Shown piece by piece: positions 46,039 to 56,515 of a DNA stretch of 64,000 nucleotides. A program made the position numbers and the translations under genes. Source of the stretch: Spartinivicinus marinus (lineage in GTDB: Bacteria; Pseudomonadota; Gammaproteobacteria; Pseudomonadales; Zooshikellaceae); the NCBI RefSeq assembly GCF_026309355.1, contig NZ_JAPJZK010000001.1, positions 3,182,501 to 3,246,500 on the forward strand, read 5' to 3'. Every line of letters starts with the position of its first letter. Position 1 is the first letter of the stretch. The notes under the pieces were generated by a model. That model worked only from the letters and a program-made list of their open reading frames with translations, was not told where the DNA came from and ran no database searches.

Positions 46039-47586
46039 ATGACAAACAACACAAATGGAAATAAACCTACTGACGCGAAATCGTCAGGCAATGCCAAAGA
46101 GCAGCTATCCAAGCAAAAAAAGCAGTCAAAACAATCTCAGACGACGCAATCTCAGACGACGGAAAGCAAGTCAGCTGTAACTGAAGAGCAGTCACCAGCT
46201 GATTTAAGTAAAGGTGATAGTACTAGTAATAAATATCAGGCAGCTGCAACAACAGAGTCTGAGAAAAAAACAGAGTCTGAGACAAAATCAGCACGGGAAC
46301 CACTGACACCACTTACTTCTTCTGCATCAGCCCAAGGTGAGGCTGGACAAACGTCAACGAATTCAACCGCTCAGCCTGTGGGTAATAATAACTTAGAGTC
46401 AAATACTCAGTCAGCTGCAACAGTAGTCAAGCGGGGGTGGAGTGGTCCAGTAGCCTTAGCGATAAGCCTGGCTGCATTGGTTGGTGTCGGAGGCATTGCT
46501 TATCTCGATTACGATGTTCGTTATTTTTTTGATAAAAAGCAGTCGTTTAACCCAGTTGAAGTGAGTCAGGCCGAAGCTGCTAAGGTTGAATCAAAACTTG
46601 CAGAATCAGTGAATGCAGCAAGGCAACAGATGAGCAGCCAGGTTGACGAAGTATCTGCTCAATTGACCCAGCAACAACAACAGCTAAGCAGTACAGAACA
46701 GAAGCTCAAGCAAGATGTATTGGGAGTAGCAGAAAACATCAGTAATTTACGACGTCAATTTAATCAAATGCAAGGCACAAGTCGGGATGACTGGCAGTTA
46801 GCAGAAGTAGAATACATGTTACGTCTGGCTAATCAGCGGCTATTAACTGAAGGTGATATCCGTGGTGTTGAAGCTATTTTAGTTAGTGCAGATGCTATTT
46901 TAAGAGGGCTGGATAACTATTCGCTGTATAGTGTTAGAGAGGCGTTAGCAAATGACTTGGCTGCCGTAAGAGCGGTTGAGCAAACAGATGTAGAAGGTAC
47001 ATACTTGAAGATAAGTGCATTGGTGAGTCAAGTAATGGAACTTCCCTTGATGCCTGTTTCGGATTATCAAAAAAGCCAATCGGCGCCTGCTAAAAAAGTA
47101 GAACAAGCAGATACCGGCTTTTCTGATAAGGTTTCTGCAAAACTAAAACAAACCTGGAGTAATTTTAGCGATCATTTGCGTATCAATATTAGCCGAGATA
47201 AGCCTGTACAAGTCTTGTTAACACCTAAAGAAGAATTGTTTTTACGGCAAAATCTGCGCATGATGTTTGAGCAGGCTCAATTAGCGTTGTTGCAACAAAA
47301 CCAGCTGATTTATAGTAATAGCTTAGAGAAGGCAGCAAGTTGGCTGAAAGAATATTTTATTTATGAGAGTACTAAAGTCGCTGCTATTAATAAGCAGCTG
47401 AAGCAATTAGCTGCGATAAAATTAAATCCCAAATTGCCAGATATATCTGGTTCATTGAAAGCTACCAAACAATACATTGATGAGCTTCATCGTCTACATA
47501 AAGGCAAGCTACCGCGTAAGGATGAAGAAGTCGCCAAGTCTAGTCAACAATCCATTAGTGTTAACCTGAGTGGGGAGGCACACTAA
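46039..47586 (+). CDS. hemX: HemX-family membrane protein
   Basis: 515 residues. A disordered Ser/Thr/Lys-rich cytoplasmic N-terminus (1-130), one membrane helix (about 136-157) and a coiled-coil periplasmic domain of the HemX type (QQQQQLSSTEQKL, then WQLAEVEYMLRLANQRL). Despite its old name it is no methyltransferase; its precise role in heme-related steps is unknown. Its stop overlaps the hemY start by one base (TAATG). Confidence 0.92.
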   Translation: MTNNTNGNKPTDAKSSGNAKEQLSKQKKQSKQSQTTQSQTTESKSAVTEEQSPADLSKGDSTSNKYQAAATTESEKKTESETKSAREPLTPLTSSASAQGEAGQTSTNSTAQPVGNNNLESNTQSAATVVKRGWSGPVALAISLAALVGVGGIAYLDYDVRYFFDKKQSFNPVEVSQAEAAKVESKLAESVNAARQQMSSQVDEVSAQLTQQQQQLSSTEQKLKQDVLGVAENISNLRRQFNQMQGTSRDDWQLAEVEYMLRLANQRLLTEGDIRGVEAILVSADAILRGLDNYSLYSVREALANDLAAVRAVEQTDVEGTYLKISALVSQVMELPLMPVSDYQKSQSAPAKKVEQADTGFSDKVSAKLKQTWSNFSDHLRINISRDKPVQVLLTPKEELFLRQNLRMMFEQAQLALLQQNQLIYSNSLEKAASWLKEYFIYESTKVAAINKQLKQLAAIKLNPKLPDISGSLKATKQYIDELHRLHKGKLPRKDEEVAKSSQQSISVNLSGEAH

Positions 47587-48821
47587 TGAAGGCTTTTACA
47601 AAACTGTTGTTATTATTTATTTTGGCTGGTGCTGTGTCGTTGGGGATAGTACATGACAGTGGTTATGTATTGATTGCCTATGGCGATATGTCTTTTGAAA
47701 CCAGTGTGTGGATGTTTTTTGCCGTCATTGTATTAGCCGTTATTATTTATAACCTGTTAAAACGAGTTGCTATTACTTCCTTACGCTCCGTTGGTTTTTT
47801 AGTGCCAGTCACCTCAGCCAGTAAGCTAAAAAGGGCTAAGCGGTATTCTTCAAAAGGTTTGGATCTGTTGATAAATGGTGAGTGGGAGCAAGCAGGCAGG
47901 TTGTTGGGTAAAGCAGCTGATCAAGGTGAAGCGCCATTAATTAATTATCTCACGGCTGCTAGAGCGGCCAATGAAATTGGAGATAGCAATACAGTTATTG
48001 AATATCTGCGTAAAGCGGATGATCAGGTACCTAATGGGAAAATTGGTATTGGCATTACCCAGGCGCAAATTCAATTAGCTAATGGTCAATGGGAGCAGGC
48101 ACTTGCTACCTTGGAAGAGATTCGTCGACACAAACCACGTCATCAATATGTGCTTAAGCTGCTTAAGCAAGTTTATGTCAAGCTGCATGAATGGGAACAG
48201 TTGACAGAGCTGCTACCTGACTTGCGTAAACGCCATGTAGTGGATGAAGAAGAGTATCAAGCATTACAACAGCAAGCCTCTATTTGCCAGTTGAATAAAG
48301 CTATCGCCAAATGCCAGAGCGTTGGTGACAATGTCAGTAAACGAATTGGTTTGCTAGAAGAGGCGTGGTCTAATGTTCCTCGCAAACTGCGTAAAATACC
48401 TGCTGTGTTGGCAGCCTATACCAGGGGATTAATAAAAGTCGGAGCAACAGGTTATGCAGAAAAAGAGCTACGTAAAGCCTTAGAAAGAAATTATGATGCT
48501 GAATTGGTCGAGCTTTACGGACTAGCCAAAGGAGAAGACTTAAATGCTCAGCTGACCTTTATTGAGGAGCTTCGCAGTGAATATAGCAAGTACCCTGAGG
48601 TAGCTTTGGCGCAGGGCCGGTTGTATTTACACGCAAATCAGCTAGACAAAGCTGAACAGGCATTACGAGAAAGTTTGCAACTTCATAAAACGGAAGCTGC
48701 TTATATCGAGTTGAGCAAAGTTTTTGCTAAAAAAGGCCGAGTGGAGGAAAGTACTCAATATTTAGCAGAAGGCTTGGCTTTAGTGGATCAGCGTCGTCAG
48801 CTAGTTGCACTATCATCTTAA
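47586..48821 (+). CDS. hemY: HemY-family TPR membrane protein
   Basis: 411 residues. Two membrane helices (about 5-25 and 40-60) and TPR repeats from about 90 on. It belongs to the proteobacterial HemY group, unrelated to the Bacillus protoporphyrinogen oxidase of the same name; thought to take part in late heme synthesis. It is translated in coupling with hemX. Confidence 0.92.
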   Translation: MKAFTKLLLLFILAGAVSLGIVHDSGYVLIAYGDMSFETSVWMFFAVIVLAVIIYNLLKRVAITSLRSVGFLVPVTSASKLKRAKRYSSKGLDLLINGEWEQAGRLLGKAADQGEAPLINYLTAARAANEIGDSNTVIEYLRKADDQVPNGKIGIGITQAQIQLANGQWEQALATLEEIRRHKPRHQYVLKLLKQVYVKLHEWEQLTELLPDLRKRHVVDEEEYQALQQQASICQLNKAIAKCQSVGDNVSKRIGLLEEAWSNVPRKLRKIPAVLAAYTRGLIKVGATGYAEKELRKALERNYDAELVELYGLAKGEDLNAQLTFIEELRSEYSKYPEVALAQGRLYLHANQLDKAEQALRESLQLHKTEAAYIELSKVFAKKGRVEESTQYLAEGLALVDQRRQLVALSS

Positions 48822-49339
48822 AGGTCAAAGCTATTATTCATACCACTTGTCTATATTTTCTCGCCTAAATCGCTGCAGGTTACATTTTTAGTGGCCTGTA
48901 GCACATGATGGTTATCATTTGTCTATTAGAGTCTGTAATTAATCCCTTGGTTATTTTCTACAGATATAGGGTTATATTGTGGTTGGTAATGGTAACGATA
49001 TTATCTAGTTTAAACTGTCATAAGTATTATTGTTGACTAGTTGACAATAATTTGTCACATTTTTTCAGAAAATAAATTTAATAATCATAAATAAAATTTC
49101 GTTCGCAATGGTTATCGGTGATAAGCATTAGTTACCAACTATTATTATCAATTGATTTTAGAGTACTACTTGAAATTTGCTATTGGTTTTATATGGTTAC
49201 GGAAAATTAGTTGCATTGCACTATAGTGTATTCTAGAAAGAAGCTTATAAATAATAGATATGCAGGTGGCCCACAGGGATTGGTGAAATAAAGGAGGGAA
49301 TTACTCAAAGCTTTGAGTATAGCTTAAAAAGCCAGCAAA
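48822..49339. other. Intergenic region, 518 bp
   Basis: AT-rich, no ORF. An imperfect palindrome attgttgactagttgacaat at about 49031 could be an operator. The promoter of the next gene must lie here. Confidence 0.4.
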
Positions 49340-50113
49340 GTGAGAATGAAAATGAATTATAGACACTTTTTGAAGTTGCTCGTATTATGGCCTTTACTAT
49401 TTTGCTTGGGTGTAGCCAAAGCAGAAATCAACCCCCGAACCACGATTATCCTGCTTACCGAAAACTATCCTCCTTTTAATATGAGTGTAAATGATAAGAA
49501 TTTTGCTAGGGAGGATAATATTGATGGGTTATCAACTGATATTGTTAGGGAAATGTTCAAGCGCGCAGGTGTGAAATATAGATTAAGCTTACGCTTTCCT
49601 TGGAGTAGAATATATAAACTTACCCAGCAAAAACGAAACTATGGATTATTCTCAACCACTCGAACTGAAGCAAGAGAAGATTTATTTAAATGGGTTGGCC
49701 CTCTGGTTGTCAACGAATGGGTGTTTCTTACTTTAAACAATAAACCAATTCGCCTGAGAAACTTAAATGAGGCAAGGAAGTACCGAATAGGTGGCTATAA
49801 GGGGGATGCTATTGCAAATCACCTTGAAAATAATGGCTTTAATTTGGTGCTGTCATTTAGAGACAATGAAAACGTGGCGAAATTAGTGGATGGCAGAATT
49901 GACCTATGGGCAACTGGTAACCTTTCAGGTCGTTACCTGGCTCAACTGGAAGGTGTTGAGAACCTAAAGAATGTGCTGACTTTTAAATCTACAGAAATGT
50001 ACCTGGCATTTAATAAAGAAACTTCAGATGAAGTAATTGATGTCTTACAGAATGCATTGGATGAGATGGTGCGAGATGGTACTCACCAAACGCTAACAAA
50101 TGACTATTTATAA
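49340..50113 (+). CDS. Periplasmic solute-binding protein (SBP_bac_3 family), paralogue 1
   Basis: 257 residues with a signal peptide (about 8-28, VAKA). SBP_bac_3 fold: ILLTENYPPFNM near the start, GLSTDIVREMFKRAGV, RFPWSRIY, GLFSTTRTEAREDLFKWVGPL and GRIDLWATGNLSG. Proteins of this type bind amino acids or similar; no ABC permease or ATPase lies next to it, so it may act as an orphan receptor or sensor. GTG 49340, ATG 49346 and ATG 49352 are all possible starts. Confidence 0.82.
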   Translation: MRMKMNYRHFLKLLVLWPLLFCLGVAKAEINPRTTIILLTENYPPFNMSVNDKNFAREDNIDGLSTDIVREMFKRAGVKYRLSLRFPWSRIYKLTQQKRNYGLFSTTRTEAREDLFKWVGPLVVNEWVFLTLNNKPIRLRNLNEARKYRIGGYKGDAIANHLENNGFNLVLSFRDNENVAKLVDGRIDLWATGNLSGRYLAQLEGVENLKNVLTFKSTEMYLAFNKETSDEVIDVLQNALDEMVRDGTHQTLTNDYL

Positions 50114-50183
50114 TGTATACATAAGAGTTAGCATGTAAAGTGTTGCCAAACAATAAAACTAAACAAATAATTTGTAATTGCAT

Positions 50184-50209
50184 ATAAAGCTCCCGTATGG
50201 GAGTTTTAT
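50184..50209 (+). terminator. Terminator of paralogue 1
   Basis: Stem ctccc/gggag with four-base loop, extended by near-complementary ataaag/ttttat, followed by TTTTATA. Confidence 0.7.
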
Positions 50210-50319
50210 ACGCTTTCCACGAATGCTTGATATAAATACCTTTCTAATACTTTCCTCCAAATCAGTGACATTTGTTCCAGTTTAGATTCCTTCAAGCTAC
50301 CTCCAAGGCTGACTAGATA

Positions 50320-50346
50320 CCTATAAGAAATAAAGTTTCTTATAGG
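50320..50346. terminator. Perfect hairpin of unclear role
   Basis: Arms cctataagaaa and tttcttatagg, 11 bp perfect, five-base loop; no U-tract on either strand. It may be an RNA structure or a protein-binding palindrome. Confidence 0.4.
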
Positions 50347-50724
50347 AAAGTTAGTTTACTATTTTAATTTTTGTAGCTAAAAGTAAAACTGAATTTTTGC
50401 TTTTCAATTAGAAATCAGGCTGTATCATACGCCACGTTAGTTTGTTCAGTTTCAATTGCCAGTAAAAATAGGTAGAGTATTTTGTTATACTCTTCGCTTG
50501 TTTAATAAAAAATACAATTATCAGTGTAATTGGGTCAAATTTGAAAGTAAGTTATCACTCAGTTGTTTTATACCATACAAGTACTTCAGTTGGTTTGCAT
50601 TAGGTGATGGGTAAATGTAGTACTAGGTGGTAAGCAGCTTTTGATATTGATGTGGGTTGTGTCGTCTAACAAAAAAATTGCATATACAAATGCTAGTAGT
50701 TCAACAGCCGAGGGGGATAAGTCA

Positions 50725-51483
50725 GTGAGAAATAGCTGCTGGATATGTCGTTTATTATTGGCAGTATACGTTTGCTTACTAGCAACATCTGTCAATGCAG
50801 GGCCTGAAGATAAAGTAGTGCTTCTAACAGAGAATTACCCTCCCTTTAATATGAGCACTAATAAGAAAAATTTTGCACGAGGAGATAATATTACTGGTCT
50901 TTCGACAGAAATCGTACGTGAAATGTTTAAGCGAGCTAATATAAATTACTCATTAACATTACGTTTTCCATGGAAAAGGATTTTTAGGTTAACCCTGGAA
51001 AAACCAAATTATGGATTATTTTCAACTACTCGTACGCCTGAACGTGAAGACCTGTTTAAGTGGGTGGGTCCTTTGGTGGTGAATAAATGGGTATTTTTAG
51101 CAAAGCCTGATAGTGAAATTAAACTAACCAAATTGGATGATGCTAAACAGCTGCGGGTAGGAGGCTACAAAGGTGATGCTTTGGCTAACTACTTAGAATC
51201 AGTAGGCTTTCAAATAATCACATCGTTTAGAGATAATGAAAATGCGGTTAAGTTAATGTCTGATAAAATTGACTTATGGGCTTCTGGGCATTTGTCAGGT
51301 GTTTATTTTGCATCTCAAGAAGGAATTGTTGGTTTAAAACCTTTGTTAACTTTCAAAAAGACAGAAATGTATTTAGCGTTTAATAAAGAAACACCAGGTA
51401 GAATAACCCGTGCTTTACAACAAGCGCTGGATAATATGATAAAAGATGGGACATATGACCTGTTAGCCAGACGTTATCTGTAG
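50725..51483 (+). CDS. Periplasmic solute-binding protein (SBP_bac_3 family), paralogue 2
   Basis: 252 residues from GTG 50725, chosen because GAGGGGG lies 8 bases upstream and the product then begins with a normal signal peptide (LLLAVYVCLLATSVNA). Residue by residue it is very close to paralogue 1: ENYPPFNMS, GLSTEIVREMFKRA, YGLFSTTRT and LFKWVGPLVVN are shared. The pair looks like a tandem duplication. Again no transporter partners are adjacent. Confidence 0.84.
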   Translation: MRNSCWICRLLLAVYVCLLATSVNAGPEDKVVLLTENYPPFNMSTNKKNFARGDNITGLSTEIVREMFKRANINYSLTLRFPWKRIFRLTLEKPNYGLFSTTRTPEREDLFKWVGPLVVNKWVFLAKPDSEIKLTKLDDAKQLRVGGYKGDALANYLESVGFQIITSFRDNENAVKLMSDKIDLWASGHLSGVYFASQEGIVGLKPLLTFKKTEMYLAFNKETPGRITRALQQALDNMIKDGTYDLLARRYL

Positions 51484-51502
51484 AGTATTTTTATTAGAGC
51501 TA

Positions 51503-51538
51503 GTGGTCCATGCGCAAGTTATTTTGCGCATGGACTAC
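51503..51538. terminator. Hairpin between convergent genes
   Basis: Perfect 12-bp stem gtccatgcgcaa/ttgcgcatggac (51506-51517 with 51524-51535) between paralogue 2 and fre. GC-rich; probably stops both transcripts. Confidence 0.65.
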
Positions 51539-51548
51539 CTAACTATAT

Positions 51549-52268
51549 TTACCTTGGTGCGTAATCAAATACATCCGAATGGACATGACTTTCATCCACT
51601 CCTTCTGCTGTTAGGCGGTCCAAGCTGGCATAGACCATTTGTGGGGATCCACTGATGTAGTAGTGAGCTTCAGGAAAGTTACTTAAATCTTCAATTACAG
51701 CATCAACTAATAACCCGGCGCGTTGTACTACTCCTGAAATATCATCTTCACTAACGACTGGATGAAACTCTACCTTGCCTTGCTGAGCCCAGCGGTTAGG
51801 CACGTCAAGCAGGTAAAAATCACACATTTTTCTAACTCCCCAATACAGAAAAAGTGGCTGATTATGCTTGAAGCTTAGGCAATGTTCGATCATGCTTTTC
51901 ACTTGAGCAAATCCTGTGCCTGCAGCTATAAATACTAAAGGGTGAGTAGGGGGATGGCTCAAGTAGCAATTACCCTTGGCAATATCCACGGTTATTTCTG
52001 GTTGGCTTTGAATAATATGAACAAGCTGATTGGATAGGTTGCTAGTAAACTGATGCTGAATATGGAGTTCTAGCCATTGGTTGGTGTGCATGGAGCAGGG
52101 CGCACTGGCAATAGATAATGGGCAGCGGCTCTCATCAGGTAAAATGACTTCTAAATATTGACCAGGAAAAAACTGAATATCTGGGTGAGCAGAAGTGTCG
52201 AGTTCCACTCGATAAATATTGTTATGAGGCTGGTGGACTTGAAGAATAGGAAGGGTGTGAATTGTCAC
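51549..52268 (-). CDS. fre: NAD(P)H-flavin reductase
   Basis: 239 residues. Ferredoxin-reductase-like fold: flavin-binding CPLSIAS (RxxS-type motif, here with Cys) and NAD-binding LVFIAAGTGFAQVKSM. It supplies reduced free flavin and can reduce ferric iron. It directly follows ubiD, as in E. coli. Full length. Confidence 0.88.
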   Translation of the reverse strand: MTIHTLPILQVHQPHNNIYRVELDTSAHPDIQFFPGQYLEVILPDESRCPLSIASAPCSMHTNQWLELHIQHQFTSNLSNQLVHIIQSQPEITVDIAKGNCYLSHPPTHPLVFIAAGTGFAQVKSMIEHCLSFKHNQPLFLYWGVRKMCDFYLLDVPNRWAQQGKVEFHPVVSEDDISGVVQRAGLLVDAVIEDLSNFPEAHYYISGSPQMVYASLDRLTAEGVDESHVHSDVFDYAPR

Positions 52269-52309
52269 TACGTATGCACTCCAAACTTATTTTCGCTCTG
52301 CTTTTTTCG

Positions 52310-53776
52310 TTAGTCTATACCAAGCTCGGGCCATAACTCATCAATTCGCTGCTTTACTTCAGCAGACATTGTGATGGCAGTACCCCATTCCCGGTTAGTT
52401 TCCCCTGGCCATTTATTTGTTGCATCAAGGCCAACCTTCGATCCTAGGCCTGATACTGGTGAGGCAAAGTCCAGGTAGTCTATAGGGGTATTTTCAATAA
52501 AGGTCATGTCTCGTTTGGGGTCCATCCGGGTGGTCATTGCCCAAATAACATCTTGCCAGCTTCTAATATCAATATCATCGTCTGTAACAATGACAAATTT
52601 GGTATACATAAACTGTCTTAAATACGACCAGATACCGAGCATGACTCGTTTGGCGTGTCCAGGATATTGTTTTTTTATTGATATAACAGCAAGTCGATAA
52701 GAACAGCCTTCGGGAGGCAAATAAAAATCGACAATTTCAGGGAATTGCTTTTTCAATATAGGAACAAACACTTCATTTAGTGCTACACCTAAAATGGCTG
52801 GTTCATCAGGTGGTCGACCGGTGTATGTGCTGTGATAAATGGGTTGTTTGCGGTGAGTAATAGCTTCAACTGTAAATACAGGAAATTGATCTACTTCATT
52901 ATAATAGCCAGTATGATCACCAAATGGACCTTCATCAGCCATTTCATTAGGATAAATATAACCTTCTAAAATAATTTCGGCAGAAGCAGGTACTTCTAAG
53001 TCATGGTTAATGCAACGAACCAATTCGGTTTTACTGCCTCTTAATAACCCAGCAAAAGCATATTCAGATAAAGTGTCGGGTACTGGTGTAACAGCCCCTA
53101 AAATAGTGGCAGGGTCTGCTCCCAGGGCAACTGCTACAGGGAAAGGTTCACCAGGGTGTGCGGCTTGCCACTCTTTAAAATCCAATGCTCCACCGCGGTG
53201 GGAAAGCCAGCGCATAATAACCTTATTGCGACCAATTACTTGCTGACGGTAAATCCCTAAGTTTTGCCGGGTTTTATTAGGACCTTTGGTAACCACTAGA
53301 GGCCAGGTAATTAATGGGCCGGCATCACCTGGCCAGCAGGTTTGAATTGGGAGGGTAGTTAAATCTACATCTTCTTTGCTAATGATGACTTGTTGGCAGG
53401 GAGCTGTTTTAACCAACTTGGGTCCCATATTCATTACTTGGCGAAAAATAGGTAATTTTTCCCAGGCATCTTTCATTCCTTTGGGTGGTTCAGGCTCTTT
53501 TAAAAAAGCTAATAATTCACCGATTTCGGTAAGTGCTTGGGTGTTTTTTGCTCCCATTCCCATGGCTACTCGGTCAGCAGTACCAAACAAGTTGGCCAGA
53601 ACAGGTATATTAAAACCTTTGGGGTTTTCAAATAATAATGCAGGGCCGCCTTTTTGAAGGGTGCGGTCGGCAATTTCAGTCATTTCCAGATAAGGATCAA
53701 CTGGCGTATAGATGCGTTTTAATTCGCCTTGTTTTTCTAGTTGGGAAATGAAGTCTCGCAGGTCTTTATATTTCAT
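52310..53776 (-). CDS. ubiD: 4-hydroxy-3-polyprenylbenzoate decarboxylase UbiD
   Basis: 488 residues. Prenylated-FMN-dependent decarboxylase of ubiquinone synthesis. N-terminal [43 protein letters not shown] and the C-terminal oligomerisation part are all family-typical. It needs prenyl-FMN from UbiX, not in this window. It is separated from fre by 41 bases. Confidence 0.95.
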   Translation of the reverse strand: MKYKDLRDFISQLEKQGELKRIYTPVDPYLEMTEIADRTLQKGGPALLFENPKGFNIPVLANLFGTADRVAMGMGAKNTQALTEIGELLAFLKEPEPPKGMKDAWEKLPIFRQVMNMGPKLVKTAPCQQVIISKEDVDLTTLPIQTCWPGDAGPLITWPLVVTKGPNKTRQNLGIYRQQVIGRNKVIMRWLSHRGGALDFKEWQAAHPGEPFPVAVALGADPATILGAVTPVPDTLSEYAFAGLLRGSKTELVRCINHDLEVPASAEIILEGYIYPNEMADEGPFGDHTGYYNEVDQFPVFTVEAITHRKQPIYHSTYTGRPPDEPAILGVALNEVFVPILKKQFPEIVDFYLPPEGCSYRLAVISIKKQYPGHAKRVMLGIWSYLRQFMYTKFVIVTDDDIDIRSWQDVIWAMTTRMDPKRDMTFIENTPIDYLDFASPVSGLGSKVGLDATNKWPGETNREWGTAITMSAEVKQRIDELWPELGID

Positions 53777-53857
53777 TAATACCCCTGGCGATAGCTATTG
53801 GCATATTTTGAGTAAATATAGGAATTGAGGAGTCATTAATTAGGAGAGAGGAAAATT

Positions 53858-53892
53858 AAAGCAAGAGAAGTTTTAAAAACTTCTCTTGCTTT
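53858..53892 (-). terminator. Rho-independent terminator of rho
   Basis: A 17-bp perfect inverted repeat (53858-53874 with 53876-53892), directly after the rho stop; the minus strand continues with TTTAATTTT. In practice the central A/T pairs form the loop. Confidence 0.85.
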
Positions 53893-53897
53893 GAAAG

Positions 53898-55157
53898 TTA
53901 CTTCCGTTTCATTGATTGGAAGAATTCTTCGTTGGTTTTGGTGTCTTTCATCCGGTCTAATAAGAATTCAACCGCAGAAATTTCATCCATAGGGTGCAGA
54001 ATTTTGCGTAAAATCCACATCCGTTGTAGCTCTTCTTCGGTTGTCAGTAAGTCTTCACGACGAGTACCGGAGCGGGTGATGCCAATAGCAGGGAATACAC
54101 GTTTTTCAGATATTTTTCTATCTAGGTGTAATTCCATATTACCGGTTCCTTTAAATTCTTCAAAAATAACTTCATCCATTTTTGAACCGGTATCAACTAA
54201 TGCGGTAGCCATAATGGTTAAGCTGCCACCTTCTTCTATATTACGGGCTGCACCAAAGAAACGTTTTGGTCGCTCTAGGGCATGAGCATCCACACCACCT
54301 GTTAATACTTTACCTGATGAAGGAATAACAGTGTTGTAGGCACGGGCTAAACGAGTAATAGAGTCAAGTAAAATAACGACATCTTTTTTATGCTCAACCA
54401 GTCGTTTAGCTTTTTCAATCACCATTTCTGCCACTTGAACATGGCGAGCGGGAGGCTCGTCAAAAGTACTGGCAACGACTTCACCTCGAACTGAGCGAGC
54501 CATTTCTGTTACTTCCTCTGGACGCTCGTCAATCAATAGTACAATTAGGTGGCATTCTGGATTGTTACGGGCAATATTAGATGCAATATTTTGCAGCATT
54601 AGGGTTTTACCCGCCTTTGGTGGTGATACAATCAAGCCGCGTTGGCCTTTACCAAAGGGAGCAACTAAGTCAATTATGCGGGCAGTGAGGTCTTCTGTTG
54701 AGCCGTTGCCTGCTTCCATTGTTAATCGTTCTTGAGGAAACAATGGTGTGAGATTTTCAAAAAGAATTTTATTTTTTGCATTTTCAGGTTTATCGAAATT
54801 GATTTCGTTAACCTTTAAAAGTGCAAAATAGCGCTCACCATCTTTAGGTGGACGAATTTTTCCTGATACGGTATCACCAGTGCGCAGATTAAAGCGGCGG
54901 ATTTGGCTAGGTGAAACGTAGATATCGTCAGGACCGGCTAGATAAGAACTATCAGAAGAACGCAAGAAGCCAAAACCGTCTTGCAGAATTTCTAATACTC
55001 CATCGCCATAGATATCTTCACCACTGCGCGCATGGCGTTTTAATATGGTAAAGATGACATCCTGTTTACGAGAGCGGGCTAGGTTATCAAGCCCCATCTC
55101 GGTGGCTAATTTTAATAATTCAGGAACGGATTTTTGCTTTAGCTCGGTAAGGTTCAT
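53898..55157 (-). CDS. rho: Transcription termination factor Rho
   Basis: 419 residues, a hexameric RNA helicase. N-terminal helical domain ([22 protein letters not shown]), RNA-binding cold-shock-like domain ([35 protein letters not shown]), Walker [11 protein letters not shown], Walker [17 protein letters not shown] and the Q/R loops. Length and ends match the family. Confidence 0.97.
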   Translation of the reverse strand: MNLTELKQKSVPELLKLATEMGLDNLARSRKQDVIFTILKRHARSGEDIYGDGVLEILQDGFGFLRSSDSSYLAGPDDIYVSPSQIRRFNLRTGDTVSGKIRPPKDGERYFALLKVNEINFDKPENAKNKILFENLTPLFPQERLTMEAGNGSTEDLTARIIDLVAPFGKGQRGLIVSPPKAGKTLMLQNIASNIARNNPECHLIVLLIDERPEEVTEMARSVRGEVVASTFDEPPARHVQVAEMVIEKAKRLVEHKKDVVILLDSITRLARAYNTVIPSSGKVLTGGVDAHALERPKRFFGAARNIEEGGSLTIMATALVDTGSKMDEVIFEEFKGTGNMELHLDRKISEKRVFPAIGITRSGTRREDLLTTEEELQRMWILRKILHPMDEISAVEFLLDRMKDTKTNEEFFQSMKRK

Positions 55158-55876
55158 AGTAAACTAAGATACGTTGATGAAAGGTAACTCTCTGTAGATG
55201 CTGAATGCAACGGAGGAACTGCTCTCTGGTTTGGGTAGCGTTAAGATTAATTTGTCTGGATTGCTTTAAATAACCTCTACCTTCTATCGCCTGATTATTT
55301 CTTAGCTGTAGCTAAGTGGTAGTTGGTCGCCGTTATCATTTTGAGTTACTCGGATTATTAATCACTGTAGTTTTTATAAGCAACTCTTTATAAAACCTCT
55401 TATATAAGAACCTTTTTATAGGTGCCTCTAATAAGTGTCTCTTTATAAAATACTCTTTATACACAGTGGTGTTATTCACAGCTGTGTGAAGAGTAACCAT
55501 ATTTATCCGCAAGACCTATCTATAAGGCGGTTTAAATAGTGAGAGTAACTTAATCTACAGATCGCCAATTATATAACAGTCTTCATTATTAAGATGCTTG
55601 TCATTATATAAGACGCTTGCTTGCTATTTATATACGATTGACATCTATATGTGAATATTTAACGACTATAGATTTATGAGTAACGGTGGTTATTAAGGTT
55701 AATCTAACACTGAATAATAGAAACTGTCGAGATTTAAGTCCAGTATTAATTGAAAAATAATTGGATAAATACCAAAAGTTGAAGTCAATCCTCAGAAGTA
55801 CCAAGGGCTGTAGGATAACTGCGGTTGTTATTAACGAAGCAGAAAGGGGGGGGATTCCCCCTTTAAAGCCTTTCTT
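55158..55876. other. Intergenic region trxA-rho, 719 bp
   Basis: Long leader region upstream of rho (minus strand), expected to carry the rho promoter and its autoregulated untranslated leader. Bases about 55383-55460 hold several degenerate ctctttataaaa-like words. The trxA terminator lies at the right end. No ORF with a ribosome site was found. Confidence 0.45.
55843..55864 (-). terminator. Terminator of trxA
   Basis: Stem aaaggggg/cccccttt (55843-55850 with about 55857-55864); the minus strand continues TTTCTGCTTCG, a short U-tract. Confidence 0.65.
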
Positions 55877-56203
55877 TTAGAGGTTGCCTTCCAGAAATGC
55901 TACAAGCTGACTTTTTGAAAGGGCGCCAACTTTGGTGGCCTCTACATTACCATTCTTAAACAACATGAGAGTTGGTATACCACGAACACCGTACTTAGGA
56001 GGCGTCTCTTCATTATCGTCGATGTTCAATTTACATACTTTCAGGCGGTCTTTATATTCGTTAGCAATTTCATCAAGAATGGGAGTGATCATTTTGCATG
56101 GCCCACACCATTCTGCCCAATAGTCGACAAGAACCGGCCCTTCGGCATTGAGTACATCTTGATCAAAACTTTGATCCGTTACATTAATGATATGTTCGCT
56201 CAT
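55877..56203 (-). CDS. trxA: Thioredoxin
   Basis: 108 residues from the ATG at 56203, chosen since GGAG lies about 9 bases upstream and this gives the standard thioredoxin length; an ATG at 56221 would add six residues. Active site WCGPCK with Cys33 and Cys36, cis-Pro in [11 protein letters not shown]. General protein disulfide reductase. Position next to rho is conserved. Confidence 0.97.
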   Translation of the reverse strand: MSEHIINVTDQSFDQDVLNAEGPVLVDYWAEWCGPCKMITPILDEIANEYKDRLKVCKLNIDDNEETPPKYGVRGIPTLMLFKNGNVEATKVGALSKSQLVAFLEGNL

Positions 56204-56515
56204 TGTTGAAATCTCCAGCATTTATTGCAAGTCAGTCAATTGCCCCTATCATAGCACTGTGCCGTAACAGCTGAGAAGCTATATGGCTGAGAAGCTATAT
56301 AGTCCATAGTCGAGAAACTATGAGGGGTAACGTTGTATTCGACAGTTGCTTTCCTTTACGACTATTGTGCTTGCAAATAACAGGTTTGCAAATAACAGAC
56401 TTGTAAATTGTAGGTTTGCAAATAGTAGGAAACAAAATATGCCGAAACTATCCCTAACCAGTGGTTTATTTTGTTAAGCTATATCACTTTGTCATTGAAA
56501 TTATTGGCATAGCTA
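56204..56515. other. Divergent promoter region trxA/ppx with short tandem repeats, 312 bp
   Basis: Two head-to-tail 16-bp units gctgagaagctatat(g/a) occupy 56270-56301. Four degenerate 15-16-bp units of the type tttgcaaataacagg occupy about 56369-56429. Both promoters must lie in or beside these repeats. Confidence 0.6.

Larger units (their letters stand above)
50114..50724. other. Intergenic region between the two binding-protein genes, 611 bp
   Basis: Contains the terminator at 50184-50209 and a second perfect hairpin at 50320-50346. The rest is AT-rich. The latter part may be the 5' untranslated region of the second paralogue. Confidence 0.45.

Noticed and set aside
50586-50795. Minus-strand ORF at the start of the second binding protein
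   Set aside because: Antisense of the leader and signal-peptide region; no ribosome site.
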